The notes: generated by a model not told the origin, from the sequence alone. A DNA stretch of 5,718 bases from JAJFTV01 sp964426355 (GCA_964426355.1 CAYRRA010000230.1:1-5718), one strand, 5' to 3'; counted from the stretch's first letter, positions 1 to 5,718 are shown. Numbers and translations: made by a program.

Positions 1-625
1 TGCCTGTCAATGCTGCGTACAGGGTGGCACCCAGTGAATAAATATCCGAACGGGGATCGGTGCGGGCTGTGCCGTATTGTTCCGGTGGAGAGTACCCAGG
101 TGTCATGGCTCGCGCTCCATCGGTGGTCGCCTGATTACCGCGCATAATCTTAGCCAAGCCAAAGTCTACCAGTACGAGATTACCTTCAGGGGTGATTTTG
201 ATATTGCCAGGTTTAATATCTCTATGCAGGATGCTTTCTTTGCGCGTGTGGAGGTAATGAAGCGCATCACAGACAGAAATACCGATGCGGACCACATCTT
301 TTACCGGTATCGTGCCAAGCCGTTCGATCCGTTCGCGCAAGTCTTCACCAGCGATAAAGCTCATGATCAGGTACTGTCCCTGTCCAGGCATTGAAAAATA
401 GTCAATCACGTGCGGCAGAGATGAATGCCGAAGACTGGCGAGGATTTTGGCTTCTCGTTCGAATTGCCGGGAATATTCATCGCTGAGGAACAAGTTTTCT
501 TTTACGGCAACCAACACATTAAGCACACTGTCTTCGGCTTCGTAGACATACCCCATACCGCCCTGACCCAAAACAGAGGTAATCTTGTAACGATTGTGAA
601 TGGTTGTTCCTGGAGATAAAGGCAT
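1..625 (-). CDS. Eukaryotic-type serine/threonine protein kinase, N-terminal part (C-terminus outside window)
   Basis: Hanks-type protein kinase that should transfer phosphate from ATP to Ser/Thr of partner proteins. Translating the minus strand from the ATG at 625 gives 208 residues with no stop before the window edge. The kinase landmarks appear in order: glycine-rich loop G20-Q-G-G-M-G-Y-V27, ATP lysine K42 in V-A-V-K, the likely helix-C glutamate E58, catalytic loop H134-R-D136 with K138 and N141, D154-F-G156 metal site, activation segment ending P176-G-Y-S-P-P-E182, and D194 of the F helix. All catalytic residues are intact, so the visible part looks active. The N-terminus is cytoplasmic, with no signal peptide. 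Whether a membrane segment or sensor domain follows cannot be seen. The ATG lies 7 codons before the fold begins and has no Shine-Dalgarno sequence in front of it. The gene is divergent from the tRNA and seems to have its own promoter. The kinase call is certain; the substrate is unknown. Confidence 0.96.
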   Translation of the reverse strand, partial: MPLSPGTTIHNRYKITSVLGQGGMGYVYEAEDSVLNVLVAVKENLFLSDEYSRQFEREAKILASLRHSSLPHVIDYFSMPGQGQYLIMSFIAGEDLRERIERLGTIPVKDVVRIGISVCDALHYLHTRKESILHRDIKPGNIKITPEGNLVLVDFGLAKIMRGNQATTDGARAMTPGYSPPEQYGTARTDPRSDIYSLGATLYAALTG

Positions 626-640
626 ATTTGAGTCCGAATA

Positions 641-723
641 ATAATGGTTAAATTTTACCCTAAACCAGAATGTTTGGGCAAAGAAGAGCGATTAAACATA
701 GTAAAATTATGGTTAAATCTTAC
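641..723. repeat. Pair of 18-bp imperfect direct repeats in front of the Ser/Thr kinase
   Basis: ATAATGGTTAAATTTTAC (641-658) and ATTATGGTTAAATCTTAC (706-723) agree at 16 of 18 positions, and their 15-bp cores at 14 of 15. The copies start 65 bp apart. The left copy covers the candidate -10 box of the kinase promoter; the right copy lies between the kinase promoter and the tRNA promoter. The placement suggests paired binding sites of a regulator, but no protein can be named. The intergenic DNA is AT-rich, which raises the chance of coincidence. Confidence 0.5.
652..681 (-). promoter_or_regulatory. Candidate sigma-70-type promoter of the Ser/Thr kinase gene
   Basis: Read on the minus strand, TTGCCC (681-676), an 18-nt spacer and TAAAAT (657-652) match 4/6 and 5/6 of the housekeeping consensus. 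Transcription would start near 645, giving a leader of about 20 nt before the ATG at 625. The -10 box lies inside the left copy of the direct repeat described separately. This is inferred from sequence only; the surrounding DNA is AT-rich and offers other weak -10 boxes. Confidence 0.45.
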
Positions 724-741
724 GAAAAACTGGCAAAAGTC

Positions 742-770
742 TTGACCCGTCTGTGGATAGATGATAGAAT
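742..770 (+). promoter_or_regulatory. Strong sigma-70-type promoter of tRNA-Glu
   Basis: TTGACC (742-747), a 17-nt spacer and TAGAAT (765-770) each match 5/6 of the consensus, with TGA (762-764) forming an extended -10. The expected start near 777 lies only a few bases before the mature tRNA 5' end at 781, so RNase P would remove a very short leader. A strong promoter is usual for a stable RNA gene. Confidence 0.8.
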
Positions 771-780
771 ACCTGCCATT

Positions 781-853
781 GCCCCCATCGTCTAGGGGAC
801 CAGGACGCAGCCCTTTCAAGGCTAAAACGGGAGTTCGAATCTCCCTGGGGGCA
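781..853 (+). tRNA. tRNA-Glu (anticodon UUC)
   Basis: A complete 73-nt cloverleaf. The acceptor stem pairs 781-787 with 846-852 over 7 perfect base pairs, with discriminator A853. The D arm is 790-806 (stem GTCT/GGAC, with a G-U pair). The anticodon arm is 808-824 with loop CTTTCAA and anticodon TTC at 815-817. The T arm is 829-845, stem GGGAG/CTCCC and loop TTCGAAT. The variable loop is 4 nt. UUC reads GAA and GAG, so this tRNA carries glutamate for translation, and in many bacteria also supplies glutamyl-tRNA for haem synthesis. The 3' CCA is not encoded (CTT follows A853) and must be added by nucleotidyltransferase. One oddity is that the outermost anticodon-stem pair 27-43 is a C-A mismatch. 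The gene is transcribed alone, between its own promoter and terminator. Confidence 0.97.
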
Positions 854-860
854 CTTTATT

Positions 861-903
861 TACTCATCTGGTGATTATTGACCAGATGAGTATTTTATTA
901 TTT
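861..903 (+). terminator. Rho-independent terminator after tRNA-Glu
   Basis: A perfect 12-bp stem (861-872 with 881-892) closes an 8-nt loop GATTATTG and is followed by ATTTTATTATTT. It begins 7 nt after the tRNA 3' end. The T-rich tail exists only on the plus-strand side; read on the minus strand the hairpin is followed by AAATAAAG, so it should be a poor terminator for the convergent sugar-kinase gene. Confidence 0.88.
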
Positions 904-952
904 CAATTTAGTCACAATAATGGTTTTTGGGGCTGGTCACAGGTTTAATCGT

Positions 953-2455
953 TTATCCAAACAATGGCTTGAGTTGGGGATACAGTGAGCGGTAAGTTTG
1001 GTATGCGTTGCGGTACACAGGCTGGTTTTGGAAGTTTGGGATTTGATCTGCCCCCCAAAGCACATCCTGCTCAACAATATCCCACCCTTTCAACAGACCT
1101 GTCCCCATACCTGCAACAACCGCTGCTCCGTAGGCGGAACCAGGATTGTGGAGGAGATATTTCACAGGCATTTCCAGGATGTCTGCGGAAATTTGCCGCC
1201 ACAGTGCGCTGCGTGCACCACCCTCACTGGCGATAATTCGGCGGATGGGCAGCCCCATGTCATTTAAAACTTCTAAGTGGTGCTTAAAACCGAACACAAC
1301 TGCTTCGAGGACCGCACGGTAGAGATGATGGCGGTTATGCGAGAGGTTCAGCCCGAAGAAGGTTCCCCGCGCACTGGTATCAAAAACAGGTGTTTTTTCA
1401 CCCAAAAAATACGGTAGGACAATCACGCCCTCGCTTCCAGCGGGTATTTGCTCCGCCTGGCAGTCAAGGTATTCATAGACATTCTTGCTCCCTCTCATTG
1501 CGTTGACGCGGTCCGCTTCGCAAAACTGGTTTACATACCATTTGAGCAATGAGCCGCTGGTAGCCATACATCCATTCAGCAGGCTTTTACCGGGAATATC
1601 GTGATAGTCAATAAACAGACGCGGGTCGGTTTTAAGTTCATCACAACAGTAAAGGATATCCCCGGAGCTACCGAATTTGATGAGAACATCGCCGGTGTGG
1701 ATGATACCGGAGGCAAGTGCTGCGGCAACATGGTCGGCAGAACCTGCCACTACCGGTGTACCAGCAACCAGGTTGGTTTTACGTGCAGCCTCGTAGCTGA
1801 TTTCACCAATCACATCCGTGGGCGATTTGATGGGCGGGAAAATTTCTGCTGGTAAATCGAAGATTCTCAACAGTTCAGTGCTCCAGGAAGATGAATGGAT
1901 ATCCATTAAGCCGCTTTCCAATGCCCAGTTTCGTTCTGCAAAGAGGGATTGAGTCAGGCAGAAACCAATATACTCAAACGAACCCATCACGGTTGCGGTT
2001 TGTTCCCAAACCTGCGGTTCATGTCGTTTGAGCCAGGCAAGCTTGGGTCCAATGCTTTGTGCACTTAAACGAGCACCCGTGAGCTGAAAAAACCGCTCAT
2101 TGCCAATCTTTTTTTCGAACTCGCTAATTTCTTCCCCTGCGCGGGCATCATTGTACTGGATCGCCGGACGCAGCACCTTACCCCTCTGATCGAGAAGGAG
2201 CAGGGCAGGCACCATGCCAGAAATTCCCACCGCAGCAATGTCTGCACCGGAAATTTTTGCGGTCTGCAGACAGGAATGGATGACTTCAAACACGTTCTCA
2301 ATCCATCGATCGGGTGATTGTTCCGCCCAACCCGCATGAGTGGAAATAAGCTGATTTGCAGCCTCTGCTTGAGTGATGATTTTTCCGTTCAGGTTGCACA
2401 ACAGCCCCTTTACAGAGGAGGTGCCGATATCGAGACCCAGAATAGATGATTTCAT
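953..2455 (-). CDS. FGGY-family carbohydrate kinase (xylulokinase-like)
   Basis: ATP-dependent cytoplasmic sugar kinase of 500 residues, about the usual FGGY length (E. coli XylB has 484). The N-terminal domain opens with the phosphate loop L8-D9-I-G-T-S-S-V-K16. D241 in G-S-A-D-H is the expected catalytic base. K138-L-A-W-L142 lies at FGGY signature 1. Residues 364-384 (G-T-F-F-G-L, then H-L-Y-R-A-V-L-E) match FGGY signature 2. The C-terminal nucleotide-binding segment is E411-G-G-A-R-S-A-L-W-R420. The family phosphorylates pentuloses, hexuloses, glycerol and similar polyols. XylB has M-H-G in the sugar site; the equivalent place here reads I78-S-G-M-V-P-A-L, so D-xylulose is not assured and I give no symbol. 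The gene lies 31 nt behind the BtpA-family gene and is probably cotranscribed with it. No Shine-Dalgarno is visible before the ATG, and no other ATG, GTG or TTG start is available in the gap. Family is certain; substrate is open. Confidence 0.93.
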   Translation of the reverse strand: MKSSILGLDIGTSSVKGLLCNLNGKIITQAEAANQLISTHAGWAEQSPDRWIENVFEVIHSCLQTAKISGADIAAVGISGMVPALLLLDQRGKVLRPAIQYNDARAGEEISEFEKKIGNERFFQLTGARLSAQSIGPKLAWLKRHEPQVWEQTATVMGSFEYIGFCLTQSLFAERNWALESGLMDIHSSSWSTELLRIFDLPAEIFPPIKSPTDVIGEISYEAARKTNLVAGTPVVAGSADHVAAALASGIIHTGDVLIKFGSSGDILYCCDELKTDPRLFIDYHDIPGKSLLNGCMATSGSLLKWYVNQFCEADRVNAMRGSKNVYEYLDCQAEQIPAGSEGVIVLPYFLGEKTPVFDTSARGTFFGLNLSHNRHHLYRAVLEAVVFGFKHHLEVLNDMGLPIRRIIASEGGARSALWRQISADILEMPVKYLLHNPGSAYGAAVVAGMGTGLLKGWDIVEQDVLWGADQIPNFQNQPVYRNAYQTYRSLYPQLKPLFG

Positions 2456-2486
2456 GGAGTAAGGAACAACCTGTTCGAAAAGCGAA

Positions 2487-3299
2487 TTATGCTTTTTGGG
2501 TTTTGCGCGCTCTTTCCATCATTGCGCGTACACGCTGTTCGTCCACCGGGTTCCAGGTGTGACCATCCACTTTGAAGGCAGTACCGATGATGGCGCCATC
2601 TGCGATGGTAAGTTGTTGTTCGATATTTTCCAGCCGCACTCCTGTGTTTGCAAAGACAGGGGTTTGAGGGACGGCATCTTTGACCTTTTGCAAGGTCTGA
2701 ACCGAGGTTTCAGCACCGGCAGTGAGCCCAGAAACACAGAGCGCATCCGGGCGGGTGTTGAATACGGTTGACCGTGCGATTTCTTCGATGTGGCGGTCTC
2801 CTAAATAGGCGGCTGCTTCGGGCACAATGTTAAAGAAAAGCCGTACGTTTTCGCCGTGAACAGCATGTTGATGCCGGATGACTTCGCCGCAGTTGGTATT
2901 CCAAAGACCAAAATCACTTCCGTAGACACCGGTAAAAATCTCGCGGACAAATTGAGCTCCAGTGGCAACAGCCAGATCAATACTGGCAGTTGGATCCCAA
3001 AGGACATTGACGCCAAAAGGAACATGGATTTCACCGTACAGTTCTGCAATCACCCTTGCCATGCTAGCAGTTGTAATAGCAGGGACATGAGTCAGGTAAG
3101 GCAGGCTGCTCTCGTTTGAAAACATTACCGCATCCACACCACCACTTTGTAACGCCAAAAGATCATCTCGCGCTTTTTCTACGACCCATTCCATGCCTTT
3201 TTCTGCGTTATACTGTGGGTCACCGGGTAAAGCGATCAGGTGGCACATGGCGATAACAGGTTTTTTTACTTGAAAAAGTTCAACAATCCAGTCTTTCAT
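2487..3299 (-). CDS. BtpA/SgcQ-family TIM-barrel protein
   Basis: A soluble 270-residue protein of the BtpA/SgcQ family, complete and of normal length, without signal peptide or membrane segment. Family-like stretches are C19-H-L-I-A-L-P-G-D-P28 near the N-terminus, D56-A-V-M-F-S-N-E63, G96-V-N-V-L-W-D-P103, F117-V-R-E-I-F-T-G124, and D185-A-L-C-V-S-G191. The C-terminal N218-T-G and I237-I-G-T-A-F-K243 resemble the strand-7/8 loops that hold a phosphate in other (beta/alpha)8 enzymes; this is my inference. Cyanobacterial BtpA is linked to photosystem I stability, and E. coli SgcQ sits in a sugar gene cluster. No biochemical reaction is established to my knowledge. The neighbouring sugar kinase points to carbohydrate metabolism rather than photosynthesis. 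The ATG at 3299 has GGAGG just upstream and is the first gene of the operon. Confidence 0.9.
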   Translation of the reverse strand: MKDWIVELFQVKKPVIAMCHLIALPGDPQYNAEKGMEWVVEKARDDLLALQSGGVDAVMFSNESSLPYLTHVPAITTASMARVIAELYGEIHVPFGVNVLWDPTASIDLAVATGAQFVREIFTGVYGSDFGLWNTNCGEVIRHQHAVHGENVRLFFNIVPEAAAYLGDRHIEEIARSTVFNTRPDALCVSGLTAGAETSVQTLQKVKDAVPQTPVFANTGVRLENIEQQLTIADGAIIGTAFKVDGHTWNPVDEQRVRAMMERARKTQKA

Positions 3300-3303
3300 C
3301 CAA

Positions 3304-3308
3304 CCTCC
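3304..3308 (-). promoter_or_regulatory. Ribosome binding site of the BtpA-family gene
   Basis: GGAGG on the minus strand, 4 nt before the ATG at 3299. It supports that start and is the only clear Shine-Dalgarno among the three visible gene starts in the window. Confidence 0.8.
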
Positions 3309-3346
3309 AGATTTGAATAATGGTGTTTAGACCCTCTTGTTTGCCG

Positions 3347-3389
3347 CACCTGTAATCTGCCGAGGAATGGTTGCAGTTTTTGTCAGGTG
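3347..3389 (-). other. Possible stem-loop in the operon leader
   Basis: In the predicted leader RNA, CACCUG (3389-3384) can pair with CAGGUG (3352-3347), and inside it CUGC (3376-3373) with GCAG (3360-3357), with unpaired internal stretches between the two stems. It lies about 40 nt before the GGAGG. I match it to no known riboswitch class. The stems are short, so it may be chance; it could equally be a palindromic protein site in DNA. Confidence 0.25.
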
Positions 3390-3404
3390 TGGTAAAGTGA
3401 AGCA

Positions 3405-3434
3405 ATTATAAGGTAAAAAAGAAGGAAAAATAAA
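3405..3434 (-). promoter_or_regulatory. Candidate promoter of the btpA-like/sugar-kinase operon
   Basis: A perfect TATAAT (3410-3405 on the minus strand) is preceded at 18 nt by TTTATT (3434-3429), which matches only 3/6 of a -35 box. Because a terminator for the upstream chemoreceptor gene lies immediately before it, the operon needs its own promoter, which supports the call. The start would be near 3398, leaving a leader of about 98 nt. Two TTTACC hexamers (3417-3412 and 3396-3391) flank the -10 box exactly 21 bp apart, two helical turns, and could be regulator half-sites. A weak -35 would fit an activated promoter. Confidence 0.45.
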
Positions 3435-3464
3435 CCAAACAGGCGGCGATTTTTTCAGCCGCCT
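3421..3464 (-). terminator. Rho-independent terminator of the chemoreceptor gene
   Basis: On the minus strand, AGGCGGC (3464-3458), a 10-nt loop and GCCGCCT (3447-3441) form a GC-rich 7-bp stem, followed by GTTTGGTTTATTTTTCC, a broken but strong T-rich tail. It starts 23 nt after the chemoreceptor stop codon and separates that gene from the btpA-like operon. The opposite strand has a much weaker T tail. Confidence 0.82.
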
Positions 3465-3487
3465 ATTTCTTGTGAATAAATCAAGTT

Positions 3488-5718
3488 TTACAAACTGTGA
3501 AGGACTTCGTCCAACAAAGCAACAACCTGATGGGAAAGTTTACTGGCTTCGTCCTTCTCCTGGATTGCAAGGGTTTTATTGTCTGCGTAATGTGCCCTGA
3601 TGCACTTTTCCAGCCTTTCATGAAATTTACGGTGCGGGGCTTCAATGGCTTTGAATGCTTCTAAGTGGGTAAATTCCTTTTTCCCGCTTGAATAATACCA
3701 ACTGCCCAGGCAGCAATGTTGGTGATCGTCCATTGTTTCTAAATCCAACTCAATTCGCCCAGCCATCAGTTCTTCTAGCCGCCCCAGCCAGGTCAGGTGA
3801 GCGTTTTTGCATAAACTGATCATGGCTTTATCCTGGCTGTCTCCTAATTGAAAACTCCTCAGCATTTTTGTAAGATTGGATGCTGCTTTTGACAATTCAA
3901 GGGATGCTTTTTCAACATCATCAACTTGGGACACCATTTCACTGGTGCTCGCGGATACTTCTTCTACTGAAGCACTATTTTCTTGTGCAACACTGGCGAT
4001 GCTTTCTATGGCTTTTGCAACTTCGTGGGAACTGGCTGACATCTCTTCAGTTGCGGCTGTATTCTCTTCCACGACTGAAGATACACCATCCATTGCGATC
4101 ACCAATTTTCCTGCAGCACCACTCATTTCGTAAATAGCGGATGCAGCTAATTGCGCCTGTTTCTTTACTTCCTCAGAAGCCTGTAGTATTCGGGCAAGCG
4201 CTTCTCCGGCAGAAGCGACCTGTGTTACCCCGGAATTGACTTCCTCGTTGCTTTCTTCGATTGCGGTGATGGCTTGGGAAACTGCATGTTGGATTGACTC
4301 AATCAGACTGGCAATCTCTTTCGTCGCATTACTGGACCGTTCCGCCAACTTGCGGACCTCGTCAGCGACTACTGCAAAGCCTTTGCCATGTTCGCCTGCT
4401 CGGGCAGCCTCGATTGCAGCATTTAATGCAAGCAGATTGGTTTGTGATGCAATGTCTTCGATGGTTTCAATGATGACACCGATTTTTTGTGACAATTCTC
4501 CCATTTGGTTCATTGTGTGAGTGGACTGCTCCATGTGCTCACGAATGGTTTCCATTCCGAGTACGACCTGGTCAACGATGTTTGACCCTGCAACTGAAAG
4601 CTGGGAGGCTTGAACAGCACCTTCTGTAACCGCGCTCGCGTTCTCTGCTACTGTTTGGATTGCTTGTGTGATTTGGTCTGTGACCTCAGAAGCCTCGGCA
4701 ACGGAACGGGCTTGTTCTTGTGCACCAGTCGCCACATTGTTAATCGCACGTGTAAGCCCTTCCATCGATGCGGCTGTGTGGTTTGCATCTTCTGCCTGTT
4801 GATTTGTCCCATTTGCAACTTGTTGTAACGTGGTAGCGATTTGATTGGTTGCCAGGTTTGATTCTCTTGAAAGGCGAGAAAGGAGATCGGCAGTGGAGTT
4901 GACCTGAATAGTGCTTTCGTTAATCGCTACAATGGTAGAGCGAAGGTTTGTTGTCATTTTTTGAAATGCAATCCCCAGCTCATCTTTTTCTGATGCGAGG
5001 TCTATATCGTTTGCGAGGTTAAAGACTGCCAGTTGATTGGCTGCATTTGCCACATTTTGCAGATAGGAAATCATGTTCCGGAAGGAATCTGCCATTTTCC
5101 CCACTTCATCAGTTTGCTCAATCTCAATAGTATGAGATAAGTCTCCTTGAGCGATTGAGCTTGCAGTTGAAGTCAGTTGTTTTATGGGGTCGGTGATGAA
5201 ACGAGCGAAGATCCAAAATAATGTGTTGGCTATAAGTATCATAACGACGCCAATGATAATCGAAACCCAAATCGTCTTGACGGCGTTCCGGTTGATCTCA
5301 GACATGGGGATGTTCAAGCTTATCCCCCAGGGCGTGGGGATGGACTCGAAATAAACCGGTTGGAGGATTTCTAACTCGTCGTTTTCCTGATCAATCTCCA
5401 CCTCGCCGCTTTGCAGAGCTTTAATGTGATGTTCTGCATCCTCGTGAAGTTCAGATAACAATTGCCCAACCATTTCTGGATTACCTTTTACACCTGCAAT
5501 TACGCCGTTGTTCGAGACGATGGTTGCCTGAACGAGATAATCTTGAAAGGTAAAATTCTCAACATATGCCTGGATAAACTCCAGCGACAGGTCTACACCA
5601 GTAATGCCGTAAAACTGACCATCGACTGTGATGGGAATGACCAGAGTGGTGACAAGGGCTTCTTTTCCAGCAGAAGGAAACCTGTAGGGATCAAGAATAG
5701 CTGCGGATTGTGTTTTCT
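3488..5718 (-). CDS. Transmembrane methyl-accepting chemotaxis protein with dCache sensor and C-terminal CZB zinc domain (N-terminus outside window)
   Basis: A chemoreceptor that should pass extracytoplasmic and cytoplasmic signals to CheW/CheA. The frame is open to the right edge, giving 742 visible residues. The ATG at 5473 is internal: the 81 codons before it continue the sensor domain, with D9-P-Y and G40-V-D-L-S-L. Visible domains are: membrane-distal part of a dCache (PDC-type) periplasmic sensor, about 1-145; transmembrane helix about 148-170; HAMP about 171-222, containing G-D-L and D-E-V-G; a second HAMP-like stretch about 223-262; then a long helical signalling domain whose conserved hairpin tip (N-A-A-I-E-A-A-R-A-G-E) lies near 432-442. 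The C-terminus, about 636-740, is a CZB domain: H640-x-x-W, C668-C669-L-G-S-W, and H695-x-x-x-H699 supply the expected 3-His/1-Cys zinc site. There is no CheR-tethering pentapeptide. It ends at a TAA followed by its own terminator. The ligand is unknown. Confidence 0.95.
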   Translation of the reverse strand, partial: KTQSAAILDPYRFPSAGKEALVTTLVIPITVDGQFYGITGVDLSLEFIQAYVENFTFQDYLVQATIVSNNGVIAGVKGNPEMVGQLLSELHEDAEHHIKALQSGEVEIDQENDELEILQPVYFESIPTPWGISLNIPMSEINRNAVKTIWVSIIIGVVMILIANTLFWIFARFITDPIKQLTSTASSIAQGDLSHTIEIEQTDEVGKMADSFRNMISYLQNVANAANQLAVFNLANDIDLASEKDELGIAFQKMTTNLRSTIVAINESTIQVNSTADLLSRLSRESNLATNQIATTLQQVANGTNQQAEDANHTAASMEGLTRAINNVATGAQEQARSVAEASEVTDQITQAIQTVAENASAVTEGAVQASQLSVAGSNIVDQVVLGMETIREHMEQSTHTMNQMGELSQKIGVIIETIEDIASQTNLLALNAAIEAARAGEHGKGFAVVADEVRKLAERSSNATKEIASLIESIQHAVSQAITAIEESNEEVNSGVTQVASAGEALARILQASEEVKKQAQLAASAIYEMSGAAGKLVIAMDGVSSVVEENTAATEEMSASSHEVAKAIESIASVAQENSASVEEVSASTSEMVSQVDDVEKASLELSKAASNLTKMLRSFQLGDSQDKAMISLCKNAHLTWLGRLEELMAGRIELDLETMDDHQHCCLGSWYYSSGKKEFTHLEAFKAIEAPHRKFHERLEKCIRAHYADNKTLAIQEKDEASKLSHQVVALLDEVLHSL

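Noticed and set aside
77..619. Plus-strand open frames of 105 and 64 codons at the left end
   Set aside because: They lie antisense to the kinase, whose catalytic motifs are unmistakable on the other strand; neither shows family resemblance or a ribosome site.
781..853. tRNA 3' end as an integration site for a mobile element
   Set aside because: I see no second copy of the tRNA 3' end, no integrase and no phage or plasmid gene in the window; the tRNA has its own terminator and ordinary chromosomal neighbours.
911..941. Direct repeat GTCACA at 911 and 936
   Set aside because: Only six bases, and without a promoter nearby; expected by chance.
985..4828. Other plus- and minus-strand open frames of about 70-95 codons inside the three long genes
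   Set aside because: All overlap strongly supported genes in other frames and show no domain, start signal or independent spacing.
3876..4828. Internal repetitiveness of the chemoreceptor coding sequence
   Set aside because: This is the heptad pattern of the coiled-coil signalling domain rich in Ala, Ser, Glu and Val, not a DNA repeat element.
3488..5473. Chemoreceptor starting at the ATG at 5473 (661 residues)
   Set aside because: The frame stays open for 81 more codons to the window edge and encodes recognisable dCache sequence; starting at 5473 would cut through the sensor domain.

Overview
This 5.7 kb window looks like ordinary chromosome from a bacterium of intermediate GC content, most likely Chloroflexota, class Anaerolineae. 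That placement is an inference: it rests on the style of the serine/threonine kinase (QGGMG loop, 'PGQGQYL' hinge, 'PGYSPPEQYG' activation segment), on a tRNA gene without encoded CCA, and on the BtpA-family/FGGY gene pair. No marker gene fixes the taxonomy.

Layout from left to right. (1) 1-625, minus strand: the N-terminal 208 residues of a eukaryotic-type Ser/Thr protein kinase, running off the left edge, with a promoter candidate and a long direct repeat in front of it. (2) 742-903, plus strand: a compact tRNA-Glu(UUC) unit with a near-consensus promoter, a 73-nt tRNA and an intrinsic terminator. (3) 953-3299, minus strand: a two-gene operon with a BtpA/SgcQ-family TIM-barrel protein first and an FGGY carbohydrate kinase 31 nt downstream. 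It has its own promoter candidate and a leader of about 100 nt. (4) 3421-3464: an intrinsic terminator for the gene to its right. (5) 3488-5718, minus strand: a transmembrane methyl-accepting chemotaxis protein (dCache - TM - HAMP - signalling hairpin - CZB zinc domain), running off the right edge, where its true N-terminus lies.

The only pair that clearly works together is btpA plus the FGGY kinase. The kinase should phosphorylate a sugar or sugar-like alcohol. The barrel keeps a C-terminal pattern that resembles a phosphate-binding site, so it may act on the phosphorylated product; its reaction is not established. The chemoreceptor and the Ser/Thr kinase are separate transcription units with no visible link to the sugar operon.

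There is no mobile element, CRISPR array or phage gene, and no gene-free stretch longer than 300 bases. I did not find a clearly new system. The items most worth a second look are the btpA-kinase pair, the vicinal cysteines in the CZB zinc site, and the 18-bp direct repeat in front of the Ser/Thr kinase.
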